In this document: in pieces, positions 1-4,956 of the stretch | Layout: each line of letters starts with the position of its first letter | Position numbering within the stretch: position 1 is the stretch's first letter | Assembly: GCA_903831545.1 (NCBI GenBank) | Contig: CAIKYI010000411.1 | Location: 1-7,038 of the forward strand | Reading direction: 5' to 3' | DNA from: an uncultured Methylobacter sp. | Lineage (GTDB): Bacteria; Pseudomonadota; Gammaproteobacteria; Methylococcales; Methylomonadaceae | DNA length: 7,038 bases | Made by a program: the position numbers and the translations under genes | The notes under the pieces: model-generated | Told to the model about the DNA's origin: nothing | The model's database searches: none | The model's input: only the letters and a program-made list of their open reading frames with translations

Positions 1-141
1 CTTTTTTTTTGACATCCAATTACGAACGATTCAGGAAAAACGCGAGGACAGGGGTAAGTAGTACTGTCCTTTTGTACCACTTTTGGTAATTTCACCTAGT
101 TTCTTTTTCTTTTTCCACGTCCTCAATTGTTATTGAGTCTA
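1..141. repeat. Terminal direct repeat, left copy (circular overlap)
   Basis: These 141 bases are identical, base for base, to 6898-7038. Both copies start with C and nine Ts and end within the 3' half of the minus-strand gene. This is what a circular molecule looks like when written out as an assembly contig with a k-mer overlap; 141 is a common largest k in metagenome assemblers (inference). The unique circle is then 6897 bp, and the repeat is probably not biological. Tandem prophage copies could give the same picture. Confidence 0.93.
45..70 (-). terminator. Weak hairpin downstream of the minus-strand gene
   Basis: AGGACAG (45-51) and CTGTCCT (64-70) form a 7-bp stem with a 12-nt loop, 21 bases past the stop of the minus-strand gene. 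Read on the minus strand, the stem is followed by CGCG and then five Ts. That resembles an intrinsic terminator, but the four-base gap before the T run makes it weak. It may end transcription of the repressor-like gene before it enters the attP region. It could also just be a structural hairpin of the packaged strand. Confidence 0.35.
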
Positions 142-277
142 TAAATTTAGCCAACAACGCATCCGCTACATCAGTTGGTTTTATAACTTTGTTTGCTTTA
201 ATTGAGAATTCCCACGCTTTTTTTTCTATCTTTTCCCATCTAGCACTTCTTACTCTTAGCGAGTGGTGAGCAGCCAT
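92..277 (-). CDS. Small ribbon-helix-helix-like DNA-binding protein, candidate phage repressor
   Basis: This is the only gene on the minus strand, divergent from rep. From the chosen start it encodes 61 aa. A short basic strand-like segment (HSLRVRS, residues 5-11) is followed by a charged helix (about 12-28) and a second helix opening with KPTDVADALLAKF (33-45). This is the order of a ribbon-helix-helix protein, and the proline-threonine-aspartate cap of helix B is typical. The tail is acidic and basic (residues 48-61). I chose the ATG at 277 because an excellent ribosome-binding site, AGAGGAG, sits six bases upstream. An in-frame ATG at 310 (72 aa) with a weaker GGAA site is the alternative. 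Its position beside the rep promoter, where direct repeats overlap the promoter, suggests it represses rep and perhaps itself. The fold call is pattern recognition, not a database match. Confidence 0.6.
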   Translation of the reverse strand: MAAHHSLRVRSARWEKIEKKAWEFSIKANKVIKPTDVADALLAKFIDSITIEDVEKEKETR

Positions 278-346
278 TTTAATCTCCTCTTTTAATTTTT
301 CTATTTTCATTATTATTCCACTAATTTTTAATTAATAAATCATCAG

Positions 347-376
347 TTGACACATTACATGTGATTAGTTTATAAA
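347..376 (+). promoter_or_regulatory. Probable rep promoter
   Basis: A perfect -35 box TTGACA (347-352) lies 18 bases before TATAAA (371-376), a 5/6 match to the -10 box. Transcription would start near 383, giving a leader of about 40 bases before the rep ATG at 424. It is the best sigma70-type promoter I see in the window and would drive the early genes. Confidence 0.7.
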
Positions 377-381
377 GTAAA
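354..381 (-). promoter_or_regulatory. Possible promoter of the minus-strand repressor-like gene
   Basis: On the minus strand TTTACT (381-376) is followed, 16 bases on, by TGTAAT (359-354), a 5/6 match to the -10 box. It overlaps the rep promoter and the first direct repeat, so one bound protein could control both directions. The -35 match is poor, so this is tentative. Confidence 0.3.
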
Positions 382-410
382 TCTAAATTACTTGTGATTT
401 GTATACAAAG
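354..410 (+). repeat. Two 24-bp imperfect direct repeats, candidate operators over the rep promoter
   Basis: Bases 354-377 and 387-410 match at 20 of 24 positions. They share ATTAC, then TGTGATT and AAAG, and their starts are 33 bp apart, roughly three helical turns. The first copy lies between the -35 and -10 boxes and covers the -10. The second covers the start of the transcript. The second copy contains a perfect 12-bp palindrome, TTTGTATACAAA (398-409). Repeated sites on one helix face overlapping a promoter are typical of a repressor operator. The adjacent ribbon-helix-helix-like protein is the natural candidate to bind it (inference). Confidence 0.55.
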
Positions 411-423
411 ATAGGGATTTTTT

Positions 424-1458
424 ATGATCGACTGGTTCAGAGGTGAAATAGATTTTCTGCATGACCCCATTCCAGCAGGTCACGTTTTGTCCTTTGATGC
501 AGATGGCGTAATGGCATGGGATTGTGTTAAAGCCATCGAGTGTAGATCGTCACACGATACGCGATTGATGATTAAGTCTGTTGGCTCCGCTGGGTATGGC
601 ATGGCTTCGGGCTTGATGATCGACGGCAATTTAAGCAAGTTTTTACAAGGTCACAATGTTTTCGGTTCTCGTGATTTAAATAAATTGCTCGAATTGGCAT
701 TTATTAAGATTTTGGAAGTTCATAACGAACATTTGGATGGCTGGTCTAGTCCTGAAATTGCACTGGCTAAAATCAGAAAGGGTGATTACAAGGTAAAAAT
801 GATTGATATAAATCAACTTTTTGACGTTGGTAATGATTTTAGCGTCGAAGCTTGGCTTCATGCGGCTGGTATGCGCGCTTGTTCTCGTCATGGTCGAGCC
901 AAACGCGATAAAGGCACTGTTTATTTGGGTAAAGAATCAAAACGATGGGCAATGAAGTTTTACAACAAGTTTCGAGAAATGGCGGCTAAAGGCGCTTCTC
1001 ATAATTTACCTGATTATTTAAAAAATCTTGGTCTTGAAGAATTTATCGAGGGCAAGTTACGCGCTGAGTTGCGTATATTTTCGAAAGAGCTACAAAAGCA
1101 CGGCATAACGCACGGCTTCCATTTAAACCCCGTTCTAATCAACGAAATTTTTAATACATATTTGGGGAAAATTGAGATGACAACGCAAGTGACTATTCAC
1201 GATGAGAAACTTTTAAAAATGCCAAGTACTGTTCGCGATACGTTCCAATTGTGGCGCCAAGGTACTGACGTAAGAAATATGATGCCGTCGAATACTTTTT
1301 ATCGTAAAAGGCGTGTTTTGCTTGAATACGGTGTCGATATTTCATCAATCCATTTAGCACCCGAACACAATAACGTAATTCCCATGATGCGCATCATTGA
1401 AGCGGTTCCGGTTGCTAATCCGTCTTGGGCATACGATCTCGGCTTAATTGCTGCGTAA
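424..1458 (+). CDS. Replication initiation protein, inovirus gpII/X family
   Basis: This 344-aa protein should nick the + strand origin and start rolling-circle replication. It looks like the phage/plasmid replication protein family of gpII/gpX type (Phage_CRI plus Phage_X regions). Residues 68-77 read GNLSKFLQGHN, a conserved block of the family. Residues 165-182 include TVYLGK and KFYNK, where Tyr180 is a plausible catalytic or near-catalytic tyrosine. LRAELRIFSKEL (212-223) is the usual arginine-rich stretch after it. The ATG at 424 is preceded by AGGG at a spacing of about seven. Length is in the usual range for such proteins. It is the first gene after the strong promoter at 347-376. An in-frame ATG at 1177 could give a separate 93-aa C-terminal product like M13 gpX. 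The family call is confident; the catalytic residue assignment is inference. Confidence 0.88.
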   Translation: MIDWFRGEIDFLHDPIPAGHVLSFDADGVMAWDCVKAIECRSSHDTRLMIKSVGSAGYGMASGLMIDGNLSKFLQGHNVFGSRDLNKLLELAFIKILEVHNEHLDGWSSPEIALAKIRKGDYKVKMIDINQLFDVGNDFSVEAWLHAAGMRACSRHGRAKRDKGTVYLGKESKRWAMKFYNKFREMAAKGASHNLPDYLKNLGLEEFIEGKLRAELRIFSKELQKHGITHGFHLNPVLINEIFNTYLGKIEMTTQVTIHDEKLLKMPSTVRDTFQLWRQGTDVRNMMPSNTFYRKRRVLLEYGVDISSIHLAPEHNNVIPMMRIIEAVPVANPSWAYDLGLIAA

Positions 1459-1469
1459 GGGTGGGTAAT

Positions 1470-1721
1470 ATGAATATTTCAGATAATGACATCAAACAAA
1501 CAATTTCTGGCATTGTTGCCTTTTTTAAGCGTCGAGCATTGACCGCTAAAACCGTTCACGATCATTTCCAATTACAGGAAGAATATTTATCACAGCTCGA
1601 GGGGCTTAACGCTTTATTCCTTGGCCATTTAAAAATTAAGGTACTGCTGGATTCTGCAAAATTGCAAATCAACGAATATCAATTTGCTCCTAGCCCAATG
1701 TTTTTAATGCAGGCTTGCTGA
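1470..1721 (+). CDS. Unrecognised 83-aa early protein
   Basis: I do not recognise this protein. The ATG at 1470 is chosen because a purine-rich AAGGGTGGG site lies just before it and it starts 11 bases after the rep stop. A longer reading from 1425 would run through the end of rep. The product is soluble-looking, with no signal peptide or membrane segment. The middle (about residues 17-62) is rich in leucine, lysine and glutamate and probably helical. Its stop overlaps the next gene's ATG by one base (TGATG at 1719-1723), so the two are probably translationally coupled. Lying between rep and the SSB gene, it may act in replication or copy control, but nothing in the sequence proves this. Confidence 0.7.
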   Translation: MNISDNDIKQTISGIVAFFKRRALTAKTVHDHFQLQEEYLSQLEGLNALFLGHLKIKVLLDSAKLQINEYQFAPSPMFLMQAC

Positions 1722-2170
1722 TGATTTATACCGACCCTTTCATTGTTGATAATGTTGATACTCAAGCATCATCAGCGTTAAAAATTATTAATAGTCACTT
1801 GTCGCGTGTTGTTTTTGATGCCATGTCGCTTGAACCTGTTGCTTTGTCTGCATCGGGTAAAGTCGTCGTAAATCCATCGGCTCATTTATCACCCAAGCAC
1901 CTTATGGTTCAAATAGCGCAACAAACACAATTAAAATCTGATGCGCCTACACTTGAACCTTATCCCATGTGTTCACGGTATACGCGCATTTACACGGAAA
2001 TAAAAAAATATTACTTAGCTTCTGGTCATTCGCTTGAACAATGGATTGATGTTGCTGGGAATCATCATTCTTTCAATCAGGTCTGGCGCAAGTTTTTAAT
2101 GCTTCCTCCTGGTGTTACTCCACCGCCTGAACAGTGGCGACATGTTTTACCTCCTCAATCCAAAATTTAA
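1721..2170 (+). CDS. Unrecognised 149-aa early protein
   Basis: I do not recognise this protein. The ATG at 1721 overlaps the preceding TGA by one base; an in-frame TTG at 1715 is less likely. No signal peptide or convincing membrane helix is visible, so it is probably cytoplasmic. The C-terminal half contains a run of aromatic and basic residues (CSRYTRIYTEIKKYYLASG, about 83-101), then HHSFNQVWRKFLMLPPG and a proline-rich tail ending PPPEQWRHVLPPQSKI. Such a tail could be an interaction segment. It lies immediately upstream of the SSB gene in the early module. M13 has no gene at this position, so it belongs to this phage's accessory early functions. A role in replication or regulation is only a guess from position. 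Confidence 0.72.
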   Translation: MIYTDPFIVDNVDTQASSALKIINSHLSRVVFDAMSLEPVALSASGKVVVNPSAHLSPKHLMVQIAQQTQLKSDAPTLEPYPMCSRYTRIYTEIKKYYLASGHSLEQWIDVAGNHHSFNQVWRKFLMLPPGVTPPPEQWRHVLPPQSKI

Positions 2171-2188
2171 TTAAATAAAGGAAAATCT

Positions 2189-2506
2189 ATGTTTTGTAAT
2201 GCGATGCTGTTTAATCTGGAACGTACACCCAAGAAAGACAAACCTGGAATGAATAACTTTTTAACGTTTGTCGATAACGATACCGGCGAAAGTTTCCGCA
2301 CGTTTGTTAATGATGATGTGGCTGGACAATACGTTAAACATAAATCAGTTCTGATAACGCTGTCTATTTCGATGAATGAATTTAACGGTCGTCAACAATT
2401 ACAGACTCGAATTATTACGATGGTTGATGTTTCGACGGGTGAGGTTTCAACTGCTGCGCGTTCTGATTCATCGAATACTAAACCGCTTTTTAATAAAGTT
2501 GGTTAA
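2189..2506 (+). CDS. Probable ssDNA-binding protein (gpV-like)
   Basis: This 105-aa protein occupies the place of M13 gene V, after the replication genes and before the miniproteins and major coat gene. Gene V proteins coat newly made + strand DNA and hold it for packaging. The sequence fits a small OB-fold protein: alternating hydrophobic strands such as NFLTFVDN, KSVLITLSISM and LQTRIITMVDVS, many aromatic and basic residues, and no membrane segment or signal. Length is a little above the 87 aa of M13 gpV. AAGGAAA eight bases or so before the ATG is a good ribosome-binding site. The C-terminal 20 residues are polar and probably disordered. I see no diagnostic motif, so the call rests on size, composition and gene order. 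Confidence 0.6.
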   Translation: MFCNAMLFNLERTPKKDKPGMNNFLTFVDNDTGESFRTFVNDDVAGQYVKHKSVLITLSISMNEFNGRQQLQTRIITMVDVSTGEVSTAARSDSSNTKPLFNKVG

Positions 2507-2528
2507 TTAATCATTGGAACCTAAGCAA

Positions 2529-2618
2529 ATGACAATTGATATTTTATCTGACTATATTTCTGTGATCGGTATGGCGGTTGTTTTTTGTCTTGGGTTCCTT
2601 GCCGGTAATCGGCGCTAA
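2529..2618 (+). CDS. 29-aa membrane miniprotein, probable gVII/gIX-type tip coat protein
   Basis: This short gene encodes 29 aa: a polar start (MTIDILSDY), one membrane helix (about residues 10-26) and a basic end (GNRR). A GGAAC ribosome-binding site lies about ten bases upstream. Its size and shape match M13 gpVII (33 aa) and gpIX (32 aa), the hydrophobic proteins at the leading tip of the filament. So does its position between the SSB gene and the major coat gene. It has no signal peptide, as in those proteins. Which of VII or IX it corresponds to cannot be told. Confidence 0.7.
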   Translation: MTIDILSDYISVIGMAVVFCLGFLAGNRR

Positions 2619-2635
2619 ATTCCTAAGGGGATAAT

Positions 2636-2749
2636 ATGCTCAATCAAGATGCTATAGATTTAATCGGTTTGCTGCTGAGTGCTTTTGCAGTTGGTTATAT
2701 TATTGGCTTTTTGAATGTTCATGCTCAAAAACTGTTAGATCAAATCTAA
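2636..2749 (+). CDS. 37-aa membrane miniprotein, second gVII/gIX-type tip coat protein
   Basis: This gene begins 17 bases after the previous stop and has a strong AAGGGG ribosome-binding site (2625-2630) five bases before its ATG. It encodes 37 aa: a short acidic start (LNQDAIDLI), one membrane helix (about residues 9-26, LIGLLLSAFAVGYIIGF) and a polar amphipathic tail (NVHAQKLLDQI). With the 29-aa gene before it, it forms the miniprotein pair found in Ff phages ahead of the major coat gene. Both probably cap the end of the virion that emerges first and helps recognise the packaging signal. The assignment rests on size, topology and gene order, not on sequence identity. Confidence 0.7.
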   Translation: MLNQDAIDLIGLLLSAFAVGYIIGFLNVHAQKLLDQI

Positions 2750-2778
2750 CGTACTTCAATCTCTAACGAGACAATAAA

Positions 2779-3018
2779 ATGAAAAAATTAAACGCATTTC
2801 AAAAACGCCGTGTGGCTCAAATTGTTGCTTTAGCTGCTGCCGGTCTTATGACTATTGAACAAGCTAACGCGGCTCTTTCTACCGCTATTGGTTCAACTTT
2901 AACCGCTATTCAATCAGACGGCCTTGCTTTGGTTGATTTGGTTTGGCCGGTTGTTGGTGCTATTACCGGCGCTTTCATTCTGTTCAAATTGTTCAAGCGC
3001 GGATCTGCAAAGATTTAA
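2779..3018 (+). CDS. Major coat protein precursor (gpVIII-like)
   Basis: This 79-aa pre-protein has a long basic-then-hydrophobic signal peptide (residues 1-31) ending in QANA, a good leader peptidase site. The mature protein is 48 aa, close to the 50 aa of M13 gpVIII. It has an amphipathic N-terminal half (32-53) and a membrane helix (about 54-69). The C-terminus is basic (KLFKRGSAKI; Lys70, Lys73, Arg74, Lys78) and would face the packaged DNA; the KLFK stretch is also present in M13 gpVIII. Only two acidic residues, Asp47 and Asp53, are present in the mature protein, fewer than in M13, so the virion surface should be less negative. The ribosome-binding site (GAGA) is modest. The gene is followed by a terminator at 3047-3075, which would raise its transcript relative to later genes. 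Confidence 0.92.
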   Translation: MKKLNAFQKRRVAQIVALAAAGLMTIEQANAALSTAIGSTLTAIQSDGLALVDLVWPVVGAITGAFILFKLFKRGSAKI

Positions 3019-3046
3019 TTGCAGGCAACAAAAAACGGCAAAGTTT

Positions 3047-3075
3047 CAGGGCGGCAAGTTTCGCCCTGTTTTTAT
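3047..3075 (+). terminator. Rho-independent terminator after the major coat gene
   Basis: CAGGGCG (3047-3053) pairs perfectly with CGCCCTG (3062-3068) around an 8-nt loop, followed by TTTTTATTT. It lies 28 bases after the major coat stop and 20 before the adsorption protein gene. Ff phages carry a terminator at the same place to separate high coat-protein expression from the low-level tip and assembly genes. Confidence 0.88.
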
Positions 3076-3095
3076 TTAACCTAAACGAAAACGTT

Positions 3096-4634
3096 ATGAA
3101 AATTATAAAAATACTCCTAGTTTTTTCGTTTGTGTTTTTTTCGGGTTCGGTTTTTGCTGATACTTACCCCTCTCAATCTGGCTATCAAGGTTTTGGTGTT
3201 TCTGCTCCTTTTTCAAGTATGCAGTCTGCTTGTGATTATGTTAACAATGCGCGTGGTACGGCTGGAACTATTTATGTTTATACTGTCGGCGGTTATCAAA
3301 ATTTATCTTGTAGACAGGTTTCATATGGTGGTGAGGTTCCATTTAGTTTAGTTTCCACTTGTCCTTCCGGTGGTACGGTTTCTGGTACGAGCTGTATTAA
3401 TGCGCCTGCTTGTACATCGCCTCAAGTTCGTAATTCAATAACCGGCGTTTGTGAAGCTCCGCCGGTAACTTGTACGGCTGGCGACACAATGAATTTGTCC
3501 ATTCCGATGGGAACTTATCCCCCATCCGGCACTCCGCCCACTTTTAAACTGTCTCAAGATCGCACCAGTGTTTCTTCTGTGCTTCAAACCGTTAGTGTTG
3601 GCGGTTGTGTTTATACGATTCCGCTTAATGCTTCTAAAACAGGCTGTTTTAGTGACCAAAACAACGTTATGTATTGCAACACTGTAGCCACTAAAAACGG
3701 TTCTTATTTATCGGGTTCAGATACGGCAAAAATTGCTACACCGTCTGATACGCCTATTCCGTCTGCAAAATTAGGCTGCATCACGTCTGGCGGTGGTGTC
3801 GAAATTTGCAATACATCGCCTACAAAAAATTGCGGCACTGTGAACGGTACTAGTGTTTGTTTTAAAGATGGTGCTTTGCAGTCGAACGGTTTGCCAGCTG
3901 CAATTATTAATGGTCAAGTTGTCGGTACGACTCAAAATGTAAACGGTCAAACTGAACGTTGTGCCGGTGGTGGTTATAGTACCGGCACAACTTGTATTAA
4001 TGTTCCTAACTTGGCTTGCGGCCCTGGCACTGCTTTCGTTTGTTTACAGCCAGAAGGTACAACTTCTCAGCCGGCTCCCAATCCTGTGCCGATTAGCAAT
4101 GACCCCGTTACTGTTACTAAACATGCGTCTGTCACCAATCCCGATAATTCTCGAACTGTTACCGACACCACTACAGTTGATATTGTTGGTTCTTCGCCAT
4201 ATAAACAAACCCAGCAAATCAACGCGGCTGGTGAGATCGTTTCTACAACTTACACCGGCGCTATTTTGGGTGCTAATGGTACTGTTTCTACGGCTCCGGG
4301 TGATGGTTCTGATACTGTTGATACGGCTTCATTGGGTGCAGCGTTTCCAGTCGGTGATTTAACCGGTATTGATGGCGTTTTTTCAGCAGGAACCACGGCA
4401 ATGAGTACGGCTACTGGTGGAATTTCTGCATCCAATTTCTTATCTTCTGCTCCTGTTCCACAGTCTGCCGGCAACGCATGTCAAACCGTTCCCATGAATT
4501 ACAAATCTTTGCATTACACGTTTGACCCGTGCGGAAAACTTGCCATGTTTCGAGAAATGTTTGCCTATCTTCTTTACATCTTAACGGTGTATTCCATTTA
4601 TGAAATTGCCGTGAGGCCGTCGGTCAATGCTTAA
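3096..4634 (+). CDS. Adsorption / minor coat protein (gpIII-like)
   Basis: This 512-aa protein has a clear signal peptide (1-21, cleavage after SVFA), a long extracellular part and one membrane helix near the C-terminus (about 485-503) ending VRPSVNA. This is the topology of the inovirus receptor-binding protein at the virion tip. The ATG at 3096 is chosen because the signal peptide starts there; an open frame from 2943 upstream has no such meaning. The mature part contains 20 cysteines. Two similar modules, near Cys89-Cys106 and Cys289-Cys308, share GT(S/T)CIN with eleven residues before that cysteine to the previous one, suggesting duplicated disulfide domains. Residues 318-335 are Pro/Gln/Asn-rich linker; 336-450 are Thr/Ser/Gly-rich. 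The last two cysteines (462 and 479) flank a segment before the membrane anchor. It resembles the Neisseria TspB-type phage proteins in layout (tentative). No clear ribosome-binding site is visible. Confidence 0.8.
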   Translation: MKIIKILLVFSFVFFSGSVFADTYPSQSGYQGFGVSAPFSSMQSACDYVNNARGTAGTIYVYTVGGYQNLSCRQVSYGGEVPFSLVSTCPSGGTVSGTSCINAPACTSPQVRNSITGVCEAPPVTCTAGDTMNLSIPMGTYPPSGTPPTFKLSQDRTSVSSVLQTVSVGGCVYTIPLNASKTGCFSDQNNVMYCNTVATKNGSYLSGSDTAKIATPSDTPIPSAKLGCITSGGGVEICNTSPTKNCGTVNGTSVCFKDGALQSNGLPAAIINGQVVGTTQNVNGQTERCAGGGYSTGTTCINVPNLACGPGTAFVCLQPEGTTSQPAPNPVPISNDPVTVTKHASVTNPDNSRTVTDTTTVDIVGSSPYKQTQQINAAGEIVSTTYTGAILGANGTVSTAPGDGSDTVDTASLGAAFPVGDLTGIDGVFSAGTTAMSTATGGISASNFLSSAPVPQSAGNACQTVPMNYKSLHYTFDPCGKLAMFREMFAYLLYILTVYSIYEIAVRPSVNA

Positions 4635-4956
4635 AGCTATTTATTCAGCACTTGTTTTTATCTTTGGGGGATTCTTCACCAACTTGGTTAATCTCTTTCT
4701 TAAATATTTTACTAAGCGCTTTGCTCTTGGGGCTGCCGCTACAACAACTTTTTTAATTTTCCTGGCCGCTTTTATTTTGGCATTGACCACGATTATTAGT
4801 TCTATTTCGCTTTCAATGCCTGTTAGTTTGTCTCTGGCCATGTCTTGGTTTATCCCAAGTAACGCGACTTCTTGCCTTGCCGCTTATTTTGCTGCCTTAA
4901 CTGCTCGTTTTGTTTACGATACCAAAACGCGCATAATTCAATATTCACTTTTCTGA
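4627..4956 (+). CDS. Minor coat protein, gpVI-like (DUF2523/DUF5455-type)
   Basis: This 109-aa protein is almost entirely hydrophobic, with membrane segments at about residues 5-25, 37-60 and 65-95, a basic stretch between the first two (KYFTKR) and a polar C-terminus. Size, topology and position between the adsorption protein and the Zot gene match M13 gpVI and the small DUF2523/DUF5455-type proteins of other inoviruses. These sit at the virion tip with gpIII and help release the finished filament. Its ATG lies inside the end of the previous gene (8-base overlap ATGCTTAA), and its stop overlaps the next ATG by one base, so all three genes are probably translationally coupled. The exact family cannot be decided without a profile search. 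Confidence 0.78.
   Translation: MLKAIYSALVFIFGGFFTNLVNLFLKYFTKRFALGAAATTTFLIFLAAFILALTTIISSISLSMPVSLSLAMSWFIPSNATSCLAAYFAALTARFVYDTKTRIIQYSLF

Noticed and set aside
1425..1469. Longer start for the 83-aa early protein.
   Set aside because: It would overlap the end of rep; the ATG at 1470 has its own good ribosome-binding site.
2711..2740. Possible promoter (TTGAAT and TTAGAT) before the major coat gene.
   Set aside because: The -10 match is poor; a separate coat promoter is plausible but I cannot support this one.
2779..3018. CRISPR, tRNA, toxin or lysis genes anywhere in the window.
   Set aside because: I saw no repeat-spacer pattern, no cloverleaf, and no holin or endolysin; hydrophobic small genes are explained as coat proteins by gene order.
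2943..3095. Upstream extension of the adsorption protein frame (51 more residues).
   Set aside because: It overlaps the major coat gene and the terminator, and would bury the signal peptide that begins at 3096.
3961..4362. A 133-aa open frame inside the adsorption protein gene, hydrophobic and leucine-rich.
   Set aside because: It is a +1 shadow of Thr/Ser/Val-rich codons in the real gene, with no ribosome-binding site.
4250..4841. Open frames on the minus strand within the adsorption and gpVI-like genes.
   Set aside because: They are low-complexity antisense shadows of strongly supported genes, without ribosome-binding sites or promoters.
4872..4955. Upstream extension of the zot frame (28 more residues).
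   Set aside because: It lies within the gpVI-like gene, and the ATG at 4956 puts Walker A at the family's usual N-terminal position.
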